Part shown: positions 34,177 to 41,932 of the stretch, piece after piece | Numbering within the stretch: the first letter of the stretch is position 1 | Layout of the letters: each line of letters begins with the position of its first letter | Origin: Acrocarpospora macrocephala | GTDB taxonomy: Bacteria > Actinomycetota > Actinomycetes > Streptosporangiales > Streptosporangiaceae | Reading direction: 5' to 3' | Assembly (NCBI RefSeq): GCF_009687865.1 | Contig: NZ_BLAE01000006.1 | Location: 62,001 to 126,000 of the forward strand | Length of the DNA: 64,000 nucleotides | Notes under the pieces: model-generated | Seen by the model: only the letters and a program-made list of their open reading frames with translations | Told to the model about the DNA's origin: nothing | Databases searched by the model: none | Translations under genes and position numbers: made by a program

Positions 34177-36227
34177 CCCGCCAGGAACTCGTCCCCGTCG
34201 CCGCCCCGCCCCAGCCGCCGCGGGCGCCTGTCCTCGTGCGGGTGCTGTGGTGGCTGCTTCGCGGACCCGTGTGGTGGCTGCTCCGCCGTACCGGCCGCGT
34301 GCTGTGGCGGTACCGGGACCTGCACGCCACCTGGTGGGCCGCGCTGGTCGTGCTCGGCGTGGCCGCCATCGGCGCCGGGCTGGGTGTGCCGTGGTGGGCG
34401 GCCGGCGGCTGGGTCCTCGTCGCGGCGGCCGCGCGGGCGGTCGAGGCGAGGTACGACTGGCTGCCGGTCGAGCCGGACGCCCTCGCCGGGGTGCTCGTGG
34501 CGGCCGGGGCGTGGACTGCGGCCGCACTGTACTGGGGGCTGCGGACCGAGGTCTGGTACGGCTGGGCGGGGCTGACGCTGCTCGTGTTCGCGACATGGGG
34601 GTGCAACCGGGCCGCCCGGGCGTGGCGGTCGCTGCGGACCCGGGTGCGGAATTGGGCCGCCGCTCTGCCGACCGTGCTGGCCGGTCTCGGCGCGGCCGGG
34701 GTGGTGCTCGCCGCTCGCCCGGCCGTGCTGGGCGACGGCCGTGTGCGCTTCCCGCTCCGGCTGCCCGTGGGCATCACCAGGGAGACGTTGGAGGCGCCGC
34801 GGATGCGCCGCCAAATCGAGTCCGGCATGCACTGGCCTGCCGGGAGCATCCGCGAAATCGTCCAAGATCCGGCACACACCAGCTCGGCGCGGGTGGTGCT
34901 CGTCTGGCAGGACGGCAAGATCCAAGCCCGGCACGTCCGCCTCGATCTCCGCCGCGCCCCGACCAGCATCTACGACCCGGTGTGGTGCGGCGAGGACGCC
35001 GACGGCAAGACCGTGGCCATCGCGCAGTACGTGGTCGAGGGCATGACGCGCGGCTTGTTCGGCGGGGAGCCGGGCAGCGCGAAGTCCAACCTCTTGCGCT
35101 TGATCGCGGCCTTGCGCGCCTACTGCCCCGACCTGCTCATCTGGGTGATCGACCGCAAGAACAGCGGTTTGACGTTCGCCAGCCTCTTGCCGCGCATCGA
35201 CTGGATCGCGACCACCCGCGAGGAGGCGATCCGGATGCTGGAGGCCGCCGCGGCGGGGATCCCGCTCCGCGGCCGACTGCTGAGGCCGCAACACAACCAG
35301 CTGCTCCCGTTGTCGCCTGAGGTGCCCGCCGTGCTGATCCTGTTCGATGAGTTCGCCGAGGAGCTCGGCAAGGGGCGCCAGAATGCGGGCGCGGTGCAGG
35401 CGGCCAAGACGGTGTTCTCCCAGGGCCGTGCGACCGGCTGGGGCGCGGAGATCGCCAGTCAGTACCTCAGCCAGACCAGCCTGCACCCGGACCTCAAGCC
35501 GTTGTTCCCGCGCTCCTACGCCGGACGTACGCGGACGCGGGCGGACGCCCAGTTCCTGCTGCGCGACTACACCCGCGTGGACGCGACCGCGCTGCCGACC
35601 GGCGCGTTCTACACGCAGGTGCCCGGCGGATCCCACCCGGGCCTGCTGTTCACGCCGGAGGTGTGCGACGCCGACTTGCTCCAGGCCGCCGCCGAGACCG
35701 CTCATCTCGCTCCGCGCATGGAGGAGTCGACTGCGGCCGGGCTGCCGCACTACGCCGATCGCTGGTCCCGGCTCCCCGAGCACCTGCGCGCGTACGCGTC
35801 GGAGGAGCAGTTGGCGCTCGCGGATGCCGGACCGCTCCCCTCCCCCACCGGGAGGGTACGCACCGCCGCGGCGTCAACGATGCGGCTGGTTGTCCACGAG
35901 CAGTTGCCGGATGACGTCGTGGACAACGCTGCGGGCGACGGCGGCGAAGAGTTGGATGACGCGATCGTCGCAATGCTCGATGTTCTGCGCGGCAAAGAAG
36001 TCGCGACGACCGGGGAGCTGGACGCGGCGGTGGCCCGCTGGCGGTCCCGGCAGTGGGCCAGTGAGCGGAGGCGGGAGTGGCAGAGGAGGGGCCTGATCGG
36101 GCCGGTGGGGAGGGGGTCGTGGTCCCTCCAGGTGCAGGAGGAGGGCGCCCTCCGGGAGGGTGTGGCGGAGGCGGAGCGGGCGATCCGGTCCCGTAGATCA
36201 TCCCCCCGGGGTGGTGACCGGCTGTGA
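34173..36227 (+). CDS. FtsK/SpoIIIE-type DNA translocase (TraB-like)
   Basis: 684 aa. Three or four N-terminal helices (residues about 25-160) anchor it. A motor domain follows with Walker A GGEPGSAKSN near residue 297, VIDRKNSG and Walker B VLILFDEFAEE near residue 390, then FSQGRATGWGAEIASQYLSQ. The C-terminal 80 residues (DDAIVAMLDVLRGKEVATTG...) look like a winged helix that could read a clt-like sequence. In actinomycete elements TraB moves double-stranded DNA between mycelia; some actinophages also encode FtsK-like proteins. It is the last gene of a tightly overlapping operon from 32,222. Confidence 0.9.
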   Translation: MTRQELVPVAAPPQPPRAPVLVRVLWWLLRGPVWWLLRRTGRVLWRYRDLHATWWAALVVLGVAAIGAGLGVPWWAAGGWVLVAAAARAVEARYDWLPVEPDALAGVLVAAGAWTAAALYWGLRTEVWYGWAGLTLLVFATWGCNRAARAWRSLRTRVRNWAAALPTVLAGLGAAGVVLAARPAVLGDGRVRFPLRLPVGITRETLEAPRMRRQIESGMHWPAGSIREIVQDPAHTSSARVVLVWQDGKIQARHVRLDLRRAPTSIYDPVWCGEDADGKTVAIAQYVVEGMTRGLFGGEPGSAKSNLLRLIAALRAYCPDLLIWVIDRKNSGLTFASLLPRIDWIATTREEAIRMLEAAAAGIPLRGRLLRPQHNQLLPLSPEVPAVLILFDEFAEELGKGRQNAGAVQAAKTVFSQGRATGWGAEIASQYLSQTSLHPDLKPLFPRSYAGRTRTRADAQFLLRDYTRVDATALPTGAFYTQVPGGSHPGLLFTPEVCDADLLQAAAETAHLAPRMEESTAAGLPHYADRWSRLPEHLRAYASEEQLALADAGPLPSPTGRVRTAAASTMRLVVHEQLPDDVVDNAAGDGGEELDDAIVAMLDVLRGKEVATTGELDAAVARWRSRQWASERRREWQRRGLIGPVGRGSWSLQVQEEGALREGVAEAERAIRSRRSSPRGGDRL

Positions 36228-36304
36228 CCACTACCCCTCCCCTCCCCCGCCGTCCACGGGCGGGCACCCCCACGGCTCCACACGCACGTACGCGCGGGGG
36301 GTGG

Positions 36305-36354
36305 ATGTCCACAAGCGGGGTTCGTGGACATTCAGGCCAAGATCATGTGGACAT
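36305..36354. promoter_or_regulatory. Repeated GTGGACAT boxes upstream of whiB
   Basis: ATGTCCAC at 36,305-36,312 is inverted relative to GTGGACAT at 36,324-36,331, and a third GTGGACAT follows at 36,347-36,354 (23-bp spacing). They lie 40-90 bp before the whiB-like start in an otherwise non-coding stretch, so they are probably a regulator binding array. Confidence 0.55.
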
Positions 36355-36393
36355 CGCGACGACAAGCGTTCGGCTACGGAAGGTGATCACGTC

Positions 36394-36684
36394 ATGAGCT
36401 TGATGGACGCGCTCGCCGACCTGGCCGGCCTCGCCCATGACCCCGCCACCGAATGGATGGGGTCTGCGCTCTGCCCGGAGATCGACCCCGACTTGTGGTT
36501 CCCGCGCGTGCCGACCGAGCGTGTCTCCACGCCCGGGCCGCAAGAGCTGCTCGCCAAGGCGATCTGCCGGGGGTGTGACGTGCGCGTGAGGTGCCTGCAG
36601 TGGGCGATCGAGCACGACGAGGAGGGCATCTGGGGCGGCACGACGAAGGTCGAGCGCGACCAGTTGCTCGCCGAGGCGGCCTGA
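36394..36684 (+). CDS. WhiB-family transcription factor
   Basis: 96 aa. The four iron-sulphur cysteines are C27, C58, C61 and C67 (ALCPEIDPDLWF; AICRGCDVRVRCLQWA), followed by the GIWGGTT turn typical of the family and a short basic end. Wbl proteins bind a [4Fe-4S] cluster and sigma factor region 4; actinophages often carry one to adjust host transcription. The ATG follows GGAAGGTGA. Confidence 0.93.
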   Translation: MSLMDALADLAGLAHDPATEWMGSALCPEIDPDLWFPRVPTERVSTPGPQELLAKAICRGCDVRVRCLQWAIEHDEEGIWGGTTKVERDQLLAEAA

Positions 36685-36747
36685 GGTGGCCGCCCGCGTT
36701 AGAGCTCCGCTAGTGCCGCTCTTGCGGCCCCGCACACACTGGAGGAC

Positions 36748-37032
36748 ATGGACATGACCCGCTGGATCGACACCGGCATGGACGCCCCCGACGGGCACGC
36801 CTGGAGGCGCCCGGCCCCGGACGACTGCCCGGACTGCGACTGCTGCACGGCCGCGCTGTGTGAGGGTGGGCGGAAGAGCGTGTTCGGCTGCGCCTTCCTG
36901 CTCAGCCAGGCCGACAAGGCAGATAAGGCGATATGGGACCGCGTCTCGAAGTGCCCGTGCAGCAGCGCGGAGAAGTCCGGCACGATGGCGCACGCCCTCG
37001 CGGAGCACCGCGCCGAGCAGGAGAAGGTCTAG
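36748..37032 (+). CDS. Cys-rich small protein
   Basis: 94 aa with eight Cys, mainly in two groups: DDCPDCDCCTAALC and SKCPCSSAEK. Metal binding is likely. A GGAGGACATGGAC context precedes and surrounds the start. No family recognised. Followed after five bases by another small zinc protein, in the same direction. Confidence 0.55.
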   Translation: MDMTRWIDTGMDAPDGHAWRRPAPDDCPDCDCCTAALCEGGRKSVFGCAFLLSQADKADKAIWDRVSKCPCSSAEKSGTMAHALAEHRAEQEKV

Positions 37033-37037
37033 GGCCC

Positions 37038-37193
37038 GTGGACTGTACGTACTGCCGGGCCGCTCCGGCCGCCTACCGGTGGAAGCACGCCGATGGCGAG
37101 GATCGGCTGTGCGTCGGGTGCTGTGCCAGCTGGAAGAAGAACGCTTCGGAAGATCGCACGCTGATCCCGCTGAGCATCACTGAGATCGCCTAG
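37038..37193 (+). CDS. 51-aa zinc-ribbon protein
   Basis: GTG start. DCTYCRAAPAAYRWKHADG...LCVGCCASW: two CxxC pairs about 20 residues apart, as in minimal zinc ribbons. It probably binds nucleic acid or another protein. It closely follows the Cys-rich gene, suggesting one transcript. Confidence 0.55.
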   Translation: MDCTYCRAAPAAYRWKHADGEDRLCVGCCASWKKNASEDRTLIPLSITEIA

Positions 37194-37241
37194 GCGTGCG
37201 GCCCGTTCCGGCCTTCGGCGCCTGGGTGCTGGCGGTGGTCG

Positions 37242-37613
37242 TCATGCGGCGCTCCGGTAGCTGGTGGGGGTGATCAGGTGGGCGGCGAGGCGGTGGTAGC
37301 ACTTCAGGCCGCGCAGCCCGGCGTGGCATCCGCAGGTGTGGCGGGTAAGCGAGTACCAGGTCTCCCCGTCCGAGCCGATCGCGACGAAGGTGCCGTGGTC
37401 GCTGGTGACGTGGATGCCGTCCTGCTCGACGAGCTCCAGCGCCTTGGCGACCTGGGCGGGCTTGTACTCGTCGGCGATGACCAGGGTGATCACGTAGTGG
37501 CCGCGCTCGTTCTTGGTGGCGGCCAGCTTGCCGGCCTTGGCGTGGCGCTGGATGGTGCGGCGGGAGACGGAGAGGGCGGTGGCGGCCTCTGCGGTGGTGA
37601 CCTGGATTTCCAT
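37242..37613 (-). CDS. HTH_17 protein with SWIM-like zinc motif
   Basis: 123 aa. N-terminal MerR/excisionase-like HTH: TTAEAATALSVSRRTIQRHA, GKLAATKNERGHYVI. The C-terminus has HTCGCHAGLRGLKCYHRLAA, a C-x-C...C-x-H pattern of SWIM zinc fingers. It is the only leftward gene in the early region and faces the gene at 37,732 across an operator-like repeat. It is a candidate for the lysogeny switch or an excision factor. Confidence 0.68.
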   Translation of the reverse strand: MEIQVTTAEAATALSVSRRTIQRHAKAGKLAATKNERGHYVITLVIADEYKPAQVAKALELVEQDGIHVTSDHGTFVAIGSDGETWYSLTRHTCGCHAGLRGLKCYHRLAAHLITPTSYRSAA

Positions 37614-37655
37614 CTCTCGTCCCCCTGGTCGGCGTGTTCCTGTATGCCAATCAGG

Positions 37656-37696
37656 TTAGGCCCAACCTGTTGGACTGTCAAGCGCGTTGGGCCAAA
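37656..37696. promoter_or_regulatory. Operator-like inverted repeats between divergent regulators
   Basis: TTAGGCCCAAC (37,656-37,666) and GTTGGGCCAAA (37,686-37,696) are inverted copies. In between, CCAACCTGTTGG (37,662-37,673) gives a third, overlapping half-site. The arrangement is typical of a repressor that controls both divergent genes. Confidence 0.6.
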
Positions 37697-37731
37697 TGGA
37701 CATGGCCAAGCTGGAATGGCAGAATGTGGGC

Positions 37732-37968
37732 ATGGAGCCGATGACCAATGACGAGATCCGCGCCATCAAAGCCGACTACGAAACTGCACTCGAGCAGGCC
37801 ATGCAGCAGCGAGACGAGCGCCTGCGCGCGGCCGTGACCTCCGGCCGCAAACAGGCCGATCTCGTCCGCATCACCGGCATGAGCCGCGAAGCAATGCGGC
37901 AAGCACTCGACCCAGCGATCCGCGAAGCCGTGCGGCAGGCGCGCACCCGAAAGGGCGGCGGTCAGTGA
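37732..37968 (+). CDS. Small HTH protein
   Basis: About 78 aa from ATG 37,732; starts at 37,687 or 37,699 are also open, but they are in or next to the operator. A helical region (YETALEQAMQQRDERLRAAV) leads to a helix-turn-helix (GRKQADLVRITGMSREAMRQ). Likely DNA-binding. It overlaps the endonuclease gene by GTGA and is divergent from the HTH-SWIM gene. Confidence 0.6.
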   Translation: MEPMTNDEIRAIKADYETALEQAMQQRDERLRAAVTSGRKQADLVRITGMSREAMRQALDPAIREAVRQARTRKGGGQ

Positions 37969-38468
37969 CAGGCCCAGCGCACGCGAAGCCGGAAGGAAGG
38001 CCCTGTACTCACCGCAAGTACCTGCTCACCTGCGACGACTACGACGCCCTACTGAAGGGATTCAGAGAGCGCTGTGGCGTTTGCGGGACCGACGCCAAGG
38101 CGACTCCCGCCGGGATCCTCTTCATCGATCACGACGCGCTCCGTGGAGACTGGGCGGTCCGAGGCTTGCTGTGCAACCGGTGCAACTCCAGCCTTCACCA
38201 CATGAGTCACCAGAAGGCGGCGGACTATCTGGCGAACCCCTGGTACGTCAGCGCACTACAGGCGAGAGGACTGCGGATCGATGCAGAGCCCGAGCCACCC
38301 GAAGGGGCGGTTGTTCGCGTGTCTCCGCAGGGCCTGATGTGGCGGCGGGCCGGGGGTTGGTGGCGATGTATCGGCGATGGACGGCGGCGCGGAGTGGCGA
38401 CATGGACTCAGCTCAACCAGAGGCATGGGCCGTTCGGGATTCGGCTGATGGGGCACGTAGCCAGTTGA
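37965..38468 (+). CDS. Endonuclease VII-type HNH nuclease
   Basis: 167 aa. Contains RCGVCGTDAKA, then LFIDHDALRGDWAVRGLLCN and RCNSSLHHM: the two CxxC zinc pairs and the D-H pair of the recombination endonuclease VII family. In phages these resolve branched DNA before packaging. The C-terminal 55 residues are variable and may bind DNA. Downstream, 38,474-38,540 encodes VRKLARDYGIEPARKGQ before a stop, perhaps a remnant. Confidence 0.88.
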   Translation: MTGPAHAKPEGRPCTHRKYLLTCDDYDALLKGFRERCGVCGTDAKATPAGILFIDHDALRGDWAVRGLLCNRCNSSLHHMSHQKAADYLANPWYVSALQARGLRIDAEPEPPEGAVVRVSPQGLMWRRAGGWWRCIGDGRRRGVATWTQLNQRHGPFGIRLMGHVAS

Positions 38469-38572
38469 TGACTGGCCGCCACGTACGTGCGCAAGCTCGC
38501 CCGCGACTACGGCATCGAGCCCGCCAGGAAGGGGCAGTAGGCAGGCGCGGGCGCGGCACGGGCGGAACTCGT

Positions 38573-38678
38573 GGAAATTTCCCCGGAGACCCCTAGACGG
38601 CCGGGCGGAACTCGTGTAGATTTTGAGGTGTCGGGAGGTGAGAGCCCCGACAGACCCCAACCACACAGGAGCCCCGAA
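38573..38678 (+). promoter_or_regulatory. Duplicated leader, copy 1
   Basis: About 100 bp closely matching 39,585-39,692. It starts with GGAAATTTCCCCGGAG, followed by CTCGTGTAGATTTTGAGGTG and a CCCCAACCACA...GGAG run into the start codon. TAGATT may be a -10 box. A partial third copy of its centre (GGCGGAACTCGTG) lies at 38,561. Confidence 0.65.
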
Positions 38679-39017
38679 ATGAACGCCACCGCCACCCACA
38701 CCCTCCCCGCCGACATCGTCGCCAAGGCCCTCGCCAACAGCAGCAGCACCCTCCGCCGGGACCTCACCAAGGCCGAAATCGCCCGCGCCACCGAGATCGC
38801 CCGCGACGCCTGCGAGCGCACCACCCGCGGCTACCGCATCGGCCACGTCGAGGTCACCAACACCATCGGCGCCCGCGACAAGTACGGCAAGCAGGCCATC
38901 ACCTACCGCGGCACCGCCACCCTGACCCCCGAGGGCGGCTGGGTGCGGGGCAACGCCGACCTGTGGGACGACTGGGAGATCGTGGCGATCCTGGCCCTGG
39001 CCTACAGCACCATCTGA
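38679..39017 (+). CDS. Hypothetical protein
   Basis: 112 aa. N-terminal helices (ADIVAKALANSSSTLRRDLT, ARATEIARDACERTT) and a C-terminal strand-rich part (TYRGTATLTPEGGWVRG, WEIVAILALAYSTI). No family recognised. It is preceded by ACAGGAG and the duplicated leader, which suggests regulated early phage expression. Confidence 0.6.
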   Translation: MNATATHTLPADIVAKALANSSSTLRRDLTKAEIARATEIARDACERTTRGYRIGHVEVTNTIGARDKYGKQAITYRGTATLTPEGGWVRGNADLWDDWEIVAILALAYSTI

Positions 39018-39074
39018 CACCGACCAGGCCCGCCCCACCACGGGGCGGGCCTCACGCATTGAGAGGACCCCGGG

Positions 39075-39488
39075 ATGATCCCGCACGGACGCACCGCGAT
39101 CACCGGCGCCCAGGCCGCCGAGATCATGGGCCTGAACCCGAAGACGTTCCGCAATCGCGGCGTCGCCCGCCAGGCGGGCGCGCCGAAGCCGCTCACCGTG
39201 CCGGGCCGCAAGACGCCGCTGTGGGACCGTGCGCAGTGGGAGGCGTACGCGGCCGGCCGGGAGCTGCCGGTGTGGAAGGTGGGCACGGGCGGGCACCCGC
39301 TGGACCGGTTGGACACGATCGAGGCGGCCGAGTTGCTGGGTGTGGAGCCGGACACGTTGCACCGCTACCGGGCGGAGGGACGGCTGGCGGGAGTGGACGT
39401 GTGCGGGGTGCCGCACTACTGGCGGGGCGAGCTGGAGTACCGGCGGGACAACCCTGGGGCGCCGGGCCGGCCTCGTAAGGCGGGCTGA
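39075..39488 (+). CDS. Double HTH_17 DNA-binding protein
   Basis: 137 aa with two excisionase-like modules in tandem: TGAQAAEIMGLNPKTFRNRG with a VPGRKTPLWDRAQWEAY wing, and DTIEAAELLGVEPDTLHRYR with GVDVCGVPHYWRGELEY. Two modules in one chain suit binding of spaced sites. It follows the previous gene in the same direction; regulator or terminase-small-subunit-like binding are both possible. Confidence 0.7.
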   Translation: MIPHGRTAITGAQAAEIMGLNPKTFRNRGVARQAGAPKPLTVPGRKTPLWDRAQWEAYAAGRELPVWKVGTGGHPLDRLDTIEAAELLGVEPDTLHRYRAEGRLAGVDVCGVPHYWRGELEYRRDNPGAPGRPRKAG

Positions 39489-39584
39489 GGCGCGGGGGTG
39501 CGCGCCCGGCTGATGGGGGTGAGAAGTCCCCGCCGGGCGCGCGGTGGCCCCAACCGGGAGCCGAGCCTCCGAGTGTAGCCGGGT

Positions 39585-39692
39585 GGGGAAATCTCCCCGG
39601 AGCCCTTGCGCTTCGGGCAGGACTCGTGTAGATTTTGAGGTGTCGGGAGGGAGTGAGACCCCACCCGAACCCCAACCACAAGGAGACCCCCG
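39585..39692 (+). promoter_or_regulatory. Duplicated leader, copy 2
   Basis: Second copy of the element at 38,573-38,678: GGAAATCTCCCCGGAG, a variable stretch, GACTCGTGTAGATTTTGAGG, TGTCGGGAGG and AACCCCAACCACAAGGAG before the ATG. The conserved block of about 24 bp around TAGATT is identical in both. Confidence 0.65.
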
Positions 39693-40115
39693 ATGACCGC
39701 CACCACCGCCCAGATCCCCGCCGGAGACTTGAAGATCGACGACCACGTGATGTGGCTGACCCCGGACAGCATCAGCAAGACCGCCAGAATCCTGAACGTC
39801 CAGGAGTCCAGCGACTTCCCGGGATACGTCGAGATCACGGAAGGCCCCGACGAGCAGAACCGGTGGTGGCCGGGAGCCCGGCGCACGCGCCGATTCCCGA
39901 AGGGCCGTCTCGTCGCGGTCCGCATCCCGGCCGAGCGGCTCACCGACGGCGTCGGCTTCCAGGTCGTGAACGTGATCAACCCCCGCACCGGAGAGCTCGT
40001 CCGCCAGCTCCGCCACTACGGCACCGTCGCCCAGGCCCGCGCGAAGGCCGAGCTCGGCTACGTCCACGACACCGACCCCCGCTGGCTGGAGCTGCGCGCG
40101 ATCGTCCTCGGCTGA
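39693..40115 (+). CDS. Hypothetical protein
   Basis: 140 aa, soluble, strand-rich (DLKIDDHVMWLTPD, PGYVEITEGPDEQNRWWPG, GRLVAVRIPAER), ending in a helix and WLELRAIVLG. No motif recognised. It is the last rightward gene before the bidirectional terminator and shares its leader with the gene at 38,679. Confidence 0.6.
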   Translation: MTATTAQIPAGDLKIDDHVMWLTPDSISKTARILNVQESSDFPGYVEITEGPDEQNRWWPGARRTRRFPKGRLVAVRIPAERLTDGVGFQVVNVINPRTGELVRQLRHYGTVAQARAKAELGYVHDTDPRWLELRAIVLG

Positions 40116-40133
40116 CGCCCCGGACATGACGAA

Positions 40134-40167
40134 ATCGGCCCGCCCTCCCGGAGGAGGACGGGCCGAT
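40134..40167. terminator. Bidirectional terminator between early and late regions
   Basis: A 15-bp stem, ATCGGCCCGCCCTCC with GGAGGACGGGCCGAT (one mismatch) and a 4-base loop. It lies exactly where the rightward early genes meet the leftward lysis genes. The symmetrical stem would work in both directions. Confidence 0.8.
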
Positions 40168-40188
40168 CGCATGCCGGGCACCGACGGA

Positions 40189-40533
40189 TCAGTACCGAAC
40201 AGGCTTCGCTTCCACGGGCGAGACGTGCATGCGCAGCACGATGCCGACAAGCGCGGCTGCCGCCGCGTTCACCAAGCCGACCTGACCACCGTCCAGGGCC
40301 AGGCCAAAGCCGACCCCCAGCGCGATCGCCGCCTGGATGGCGCCCATGAGCAGCGGCACCGGGAACGGCCGGACCGCGACCGCGGCGACCAGTGCGAGTA
40401 CGGCTCCCGCCGCGGCGTTGATGAGGCCGACTTGCTCGCCGGTGACGTTGAGGCCGAGGCCGACGGCGAGCGCGACAACGGTCTGGATGAGGGTCAGCCA
40501 GAGCGCGGGCTCCCGGCCGAAGATGGTCTTCAT
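40189..40533 (-). CDS. Putative holin
   Basis: 114 aa with two similar halves, each with two hydrophobic helices: LWLTLIQTVVALAVGLGLNV / INAAAGAVLALVAAVAV and MGAIQAAIALGVGFGLAL / VNAAAAALVGIVL. The internal duplication (GEQVGLINAAAGAV vs GGQVGLVNAAAAAL) is clear. Size, topology and place at the end of the lysis cassette, near the endolysin, suggest a holin that opens the membrane. GGAGG upstream. Confidence 0.72.
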   Translation of the reverse strand: MKTIFGREPALWLTLIQTVVALAVGLGLNVTGEQVGLINAAAGAVLALVAAVAVRPFPVPLLMGAIQAAIALGVGFGLALDGGQVGLVNAAAAALVGIVLRMHVSPVEAKPVRY

Positions 40534-40733
40534 GCAACCTCCGTTGGAGGAATGGGCCGCACATCCAACACGGCGGCCACGACTGTTGGGAGTTCAGGCC
40601 CGTGCTCGCCCTCGGATCGGGGCGGGAAACCAAGCAGGCGTGATCCAAACCATTTCCCGGATCCGGGAAAAAGGCTGGTCAGGGGCGGGTGGTAAGGACC
40701 GGCGATAAAATCAGCGGATTTACCACACCTTGA

Positions 40734-41129
40734 TCAGGACGTCGGCGAGGCCGACGGGGACGGCGACGCGCTCGGCGACGCGGTCACCCGCACGCAGTTC
40801 TGCGTCACGCTCGTCGCGGTCGCGGACGCCAGCGTGCACGTCTCGGTCACCCCGCCCGGGAACTTGCGGATCTCCTTCGCCGGGGTGACGCCGGTCACCG
40901 ACGAGAACACGATCTTCGTCTCGCCCTTCCGGCACTTCCCGTCCTTGGAGCTGGCGAGGTTCGTCTTCTCCAGAATCCGCAGGAAACCCGTCTTCTGGTT
41001 CACGCAGCCGCCGTACAGCTTCGCCGGTTCCGCAGCCACCGCGGCGGCCAGGCCGACACCGAACAGGCTGCCCGCCAGAACCGCAGCCGCCAGGACGGCA
41101 GCCGCCAGGACGGCAAGAATCTTCCTCAT
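40734..41129 (-). CDS. Secreted/anchored small protein of lysis cassette
   Basis: 131 aa from ATG 41,129, whose start overlaps the endolysin stop. A signal peptide (MRKILAVLAAAVLAAAVLAG) is followed by a mature region with four Cys (YGGCVNQKTGFLRIL, GKCRKGE, ETCTLA, NCVRV) and a Ser-Pro-Ala repeat tail. Its start of the mature part resembles host-like collagen-stalk or adhesin modules. Function unknown; it may be a moron or a lysis accessory. Confidence 0.65.
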   Translation of the reverse strand: MRKILAVLAAAVLAAAVLAGSLFGVGLAAAVAAEPAKLYGGCVNQKTGFLRILEKTNLASSKDGKCRKGETKIVFSSVTGVTPAKEIRKFPGGVTETCTLASATATSVTQNCVRVTASPSASPSPSASPTS

Positions 41130-41929
41130 GAGTCCTCCAAATCTGCGGGCTCCACCACGAAGGTGAGGACCCACGTCTCCTCATCCACGACGCCGGTCAC
41201 GTCGACGCCGAACAGGCCCTGGATCTTCTTGCAGGCGGCCTGCGAGTCCTTGCCGTACAGGCCGTCGACGTCCAGCCGCGGCACAAAGACGCGCGCCGCG
41301 GACTGCCACGCCCGCACGTCCGCACCGCGCAGCAGCGGATTAGCCACCTTCAGCGCCCGACTGAACACCGGCACGCCGTCCCGCACCTCAAGCTCCGGCT
41401 CCTGTTCGCCGACCATGAGCCGGGCCACCGCCAGCCGGAAGTCCGCCATGTTGACGCCGTGCGGGTCGGGCTTCCCTCGGTTGACCTCGCGGTGCGCCTT
41501 CACCGCGCTGGCCGGCAGCCCGTACTCCTTGCAGAGCTCGGCACACAGCCGCCGGTAGGCGTCCAGCTGCGGTTCGGGCCACGGCTGGCTGCCGTTGTTC
41601 TCCGCCTCGATGCCGATGCTGGCGCTATTGGTGTGCAGGCCGCTCGTGCTCGGCGCGTTGTGCCAGCAACGACCCGCCGCGATCACATAGATGCGGCCGC
41701 TCCTGCCCAGCCCGAACTGAGACAGCGGCCCCGCCAGACCAGGCCGACCGGAGCGGACCACCGCCAGCGACGGGTAATCCCCACCCGCCGCAGGCCCCGC
41801 CGTGTGGTGGCAGACGATCCCGCGGACCGCGGGCTGCGGGCCGTGGCCGCGGCTCGTCCACCCCGCGACCTCGGTGACCGGGAAGCCGGTACGGCGGGCG
41901 ACCGCCGCGAGACTGGTCAAGTACGGCAT
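41126..41929 (-). CDS. Endolysin: N-acetylmuramoyl-L-alanine amidase with PG-binding domain
   Basis: 267 aa. The N-terminal amidase_2 domain has the zinc ligands H in VCHHTAG, H/N in GRCWHNAPS and H in AHREVNRGKPDPHG, with the GIEAENNG core. Residues about 195-255 are a PG_binding_1 domain (LLRGADVRAWQSAARVF, DGLYGKDSQAACKKIQ). It cuts the stem peptide from glycan and frees progeny. No signal peptide, so it depends on the holin. GAGGTG precedes the ATG. Confidence 0.93.
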   Translation of the reverse strand: MPYLTSLAAVARRTGFPVTEVAGWTSRGHGPQPAVRGIVCHHTAGPAAGGDYPSLAVVRSGRPGLAGPLSQFGLGRSGRIYVIAAGRCWHNAPSTSGLHTNSASIGIEAENNGSQPWPEPQLDAYRRLCAELCKEYGLPASAVKAHREVNRGKPDPHGVNMADFRLAVARLMVGEQEPELEVRDGVPVFSRALKVANPLLRGADVRAWQSAARVFVPRLDVDGLYGKDSQAACKKIQGLFGVDVTGVVDEETWVLTFVVEPADLEDS

Positions 41930-41932
41930 GGC

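Noticed and set aside
33705-35783. Leftward 692-aa frame opposite the FtsK gene
   Set aside because: Full antisense to a Walker A/B-containing gene; low-complexity Arg/Gly/Pro/Gln sequence.
36690-36747. tRNA-like or regulatory RNA before the Cys-rich gene
   Set aside because: A few short inverted repeats but no cloverleaf.
38256-40250. Leftward 664-aa open frame across the early region
   Set aside because: It lies antisense to four plausible rightward genes and to two copies of the leader repeat; composition is the usual GC-rich shadow (Arg/Gly/Ala/Asp runs) and no family is seen.
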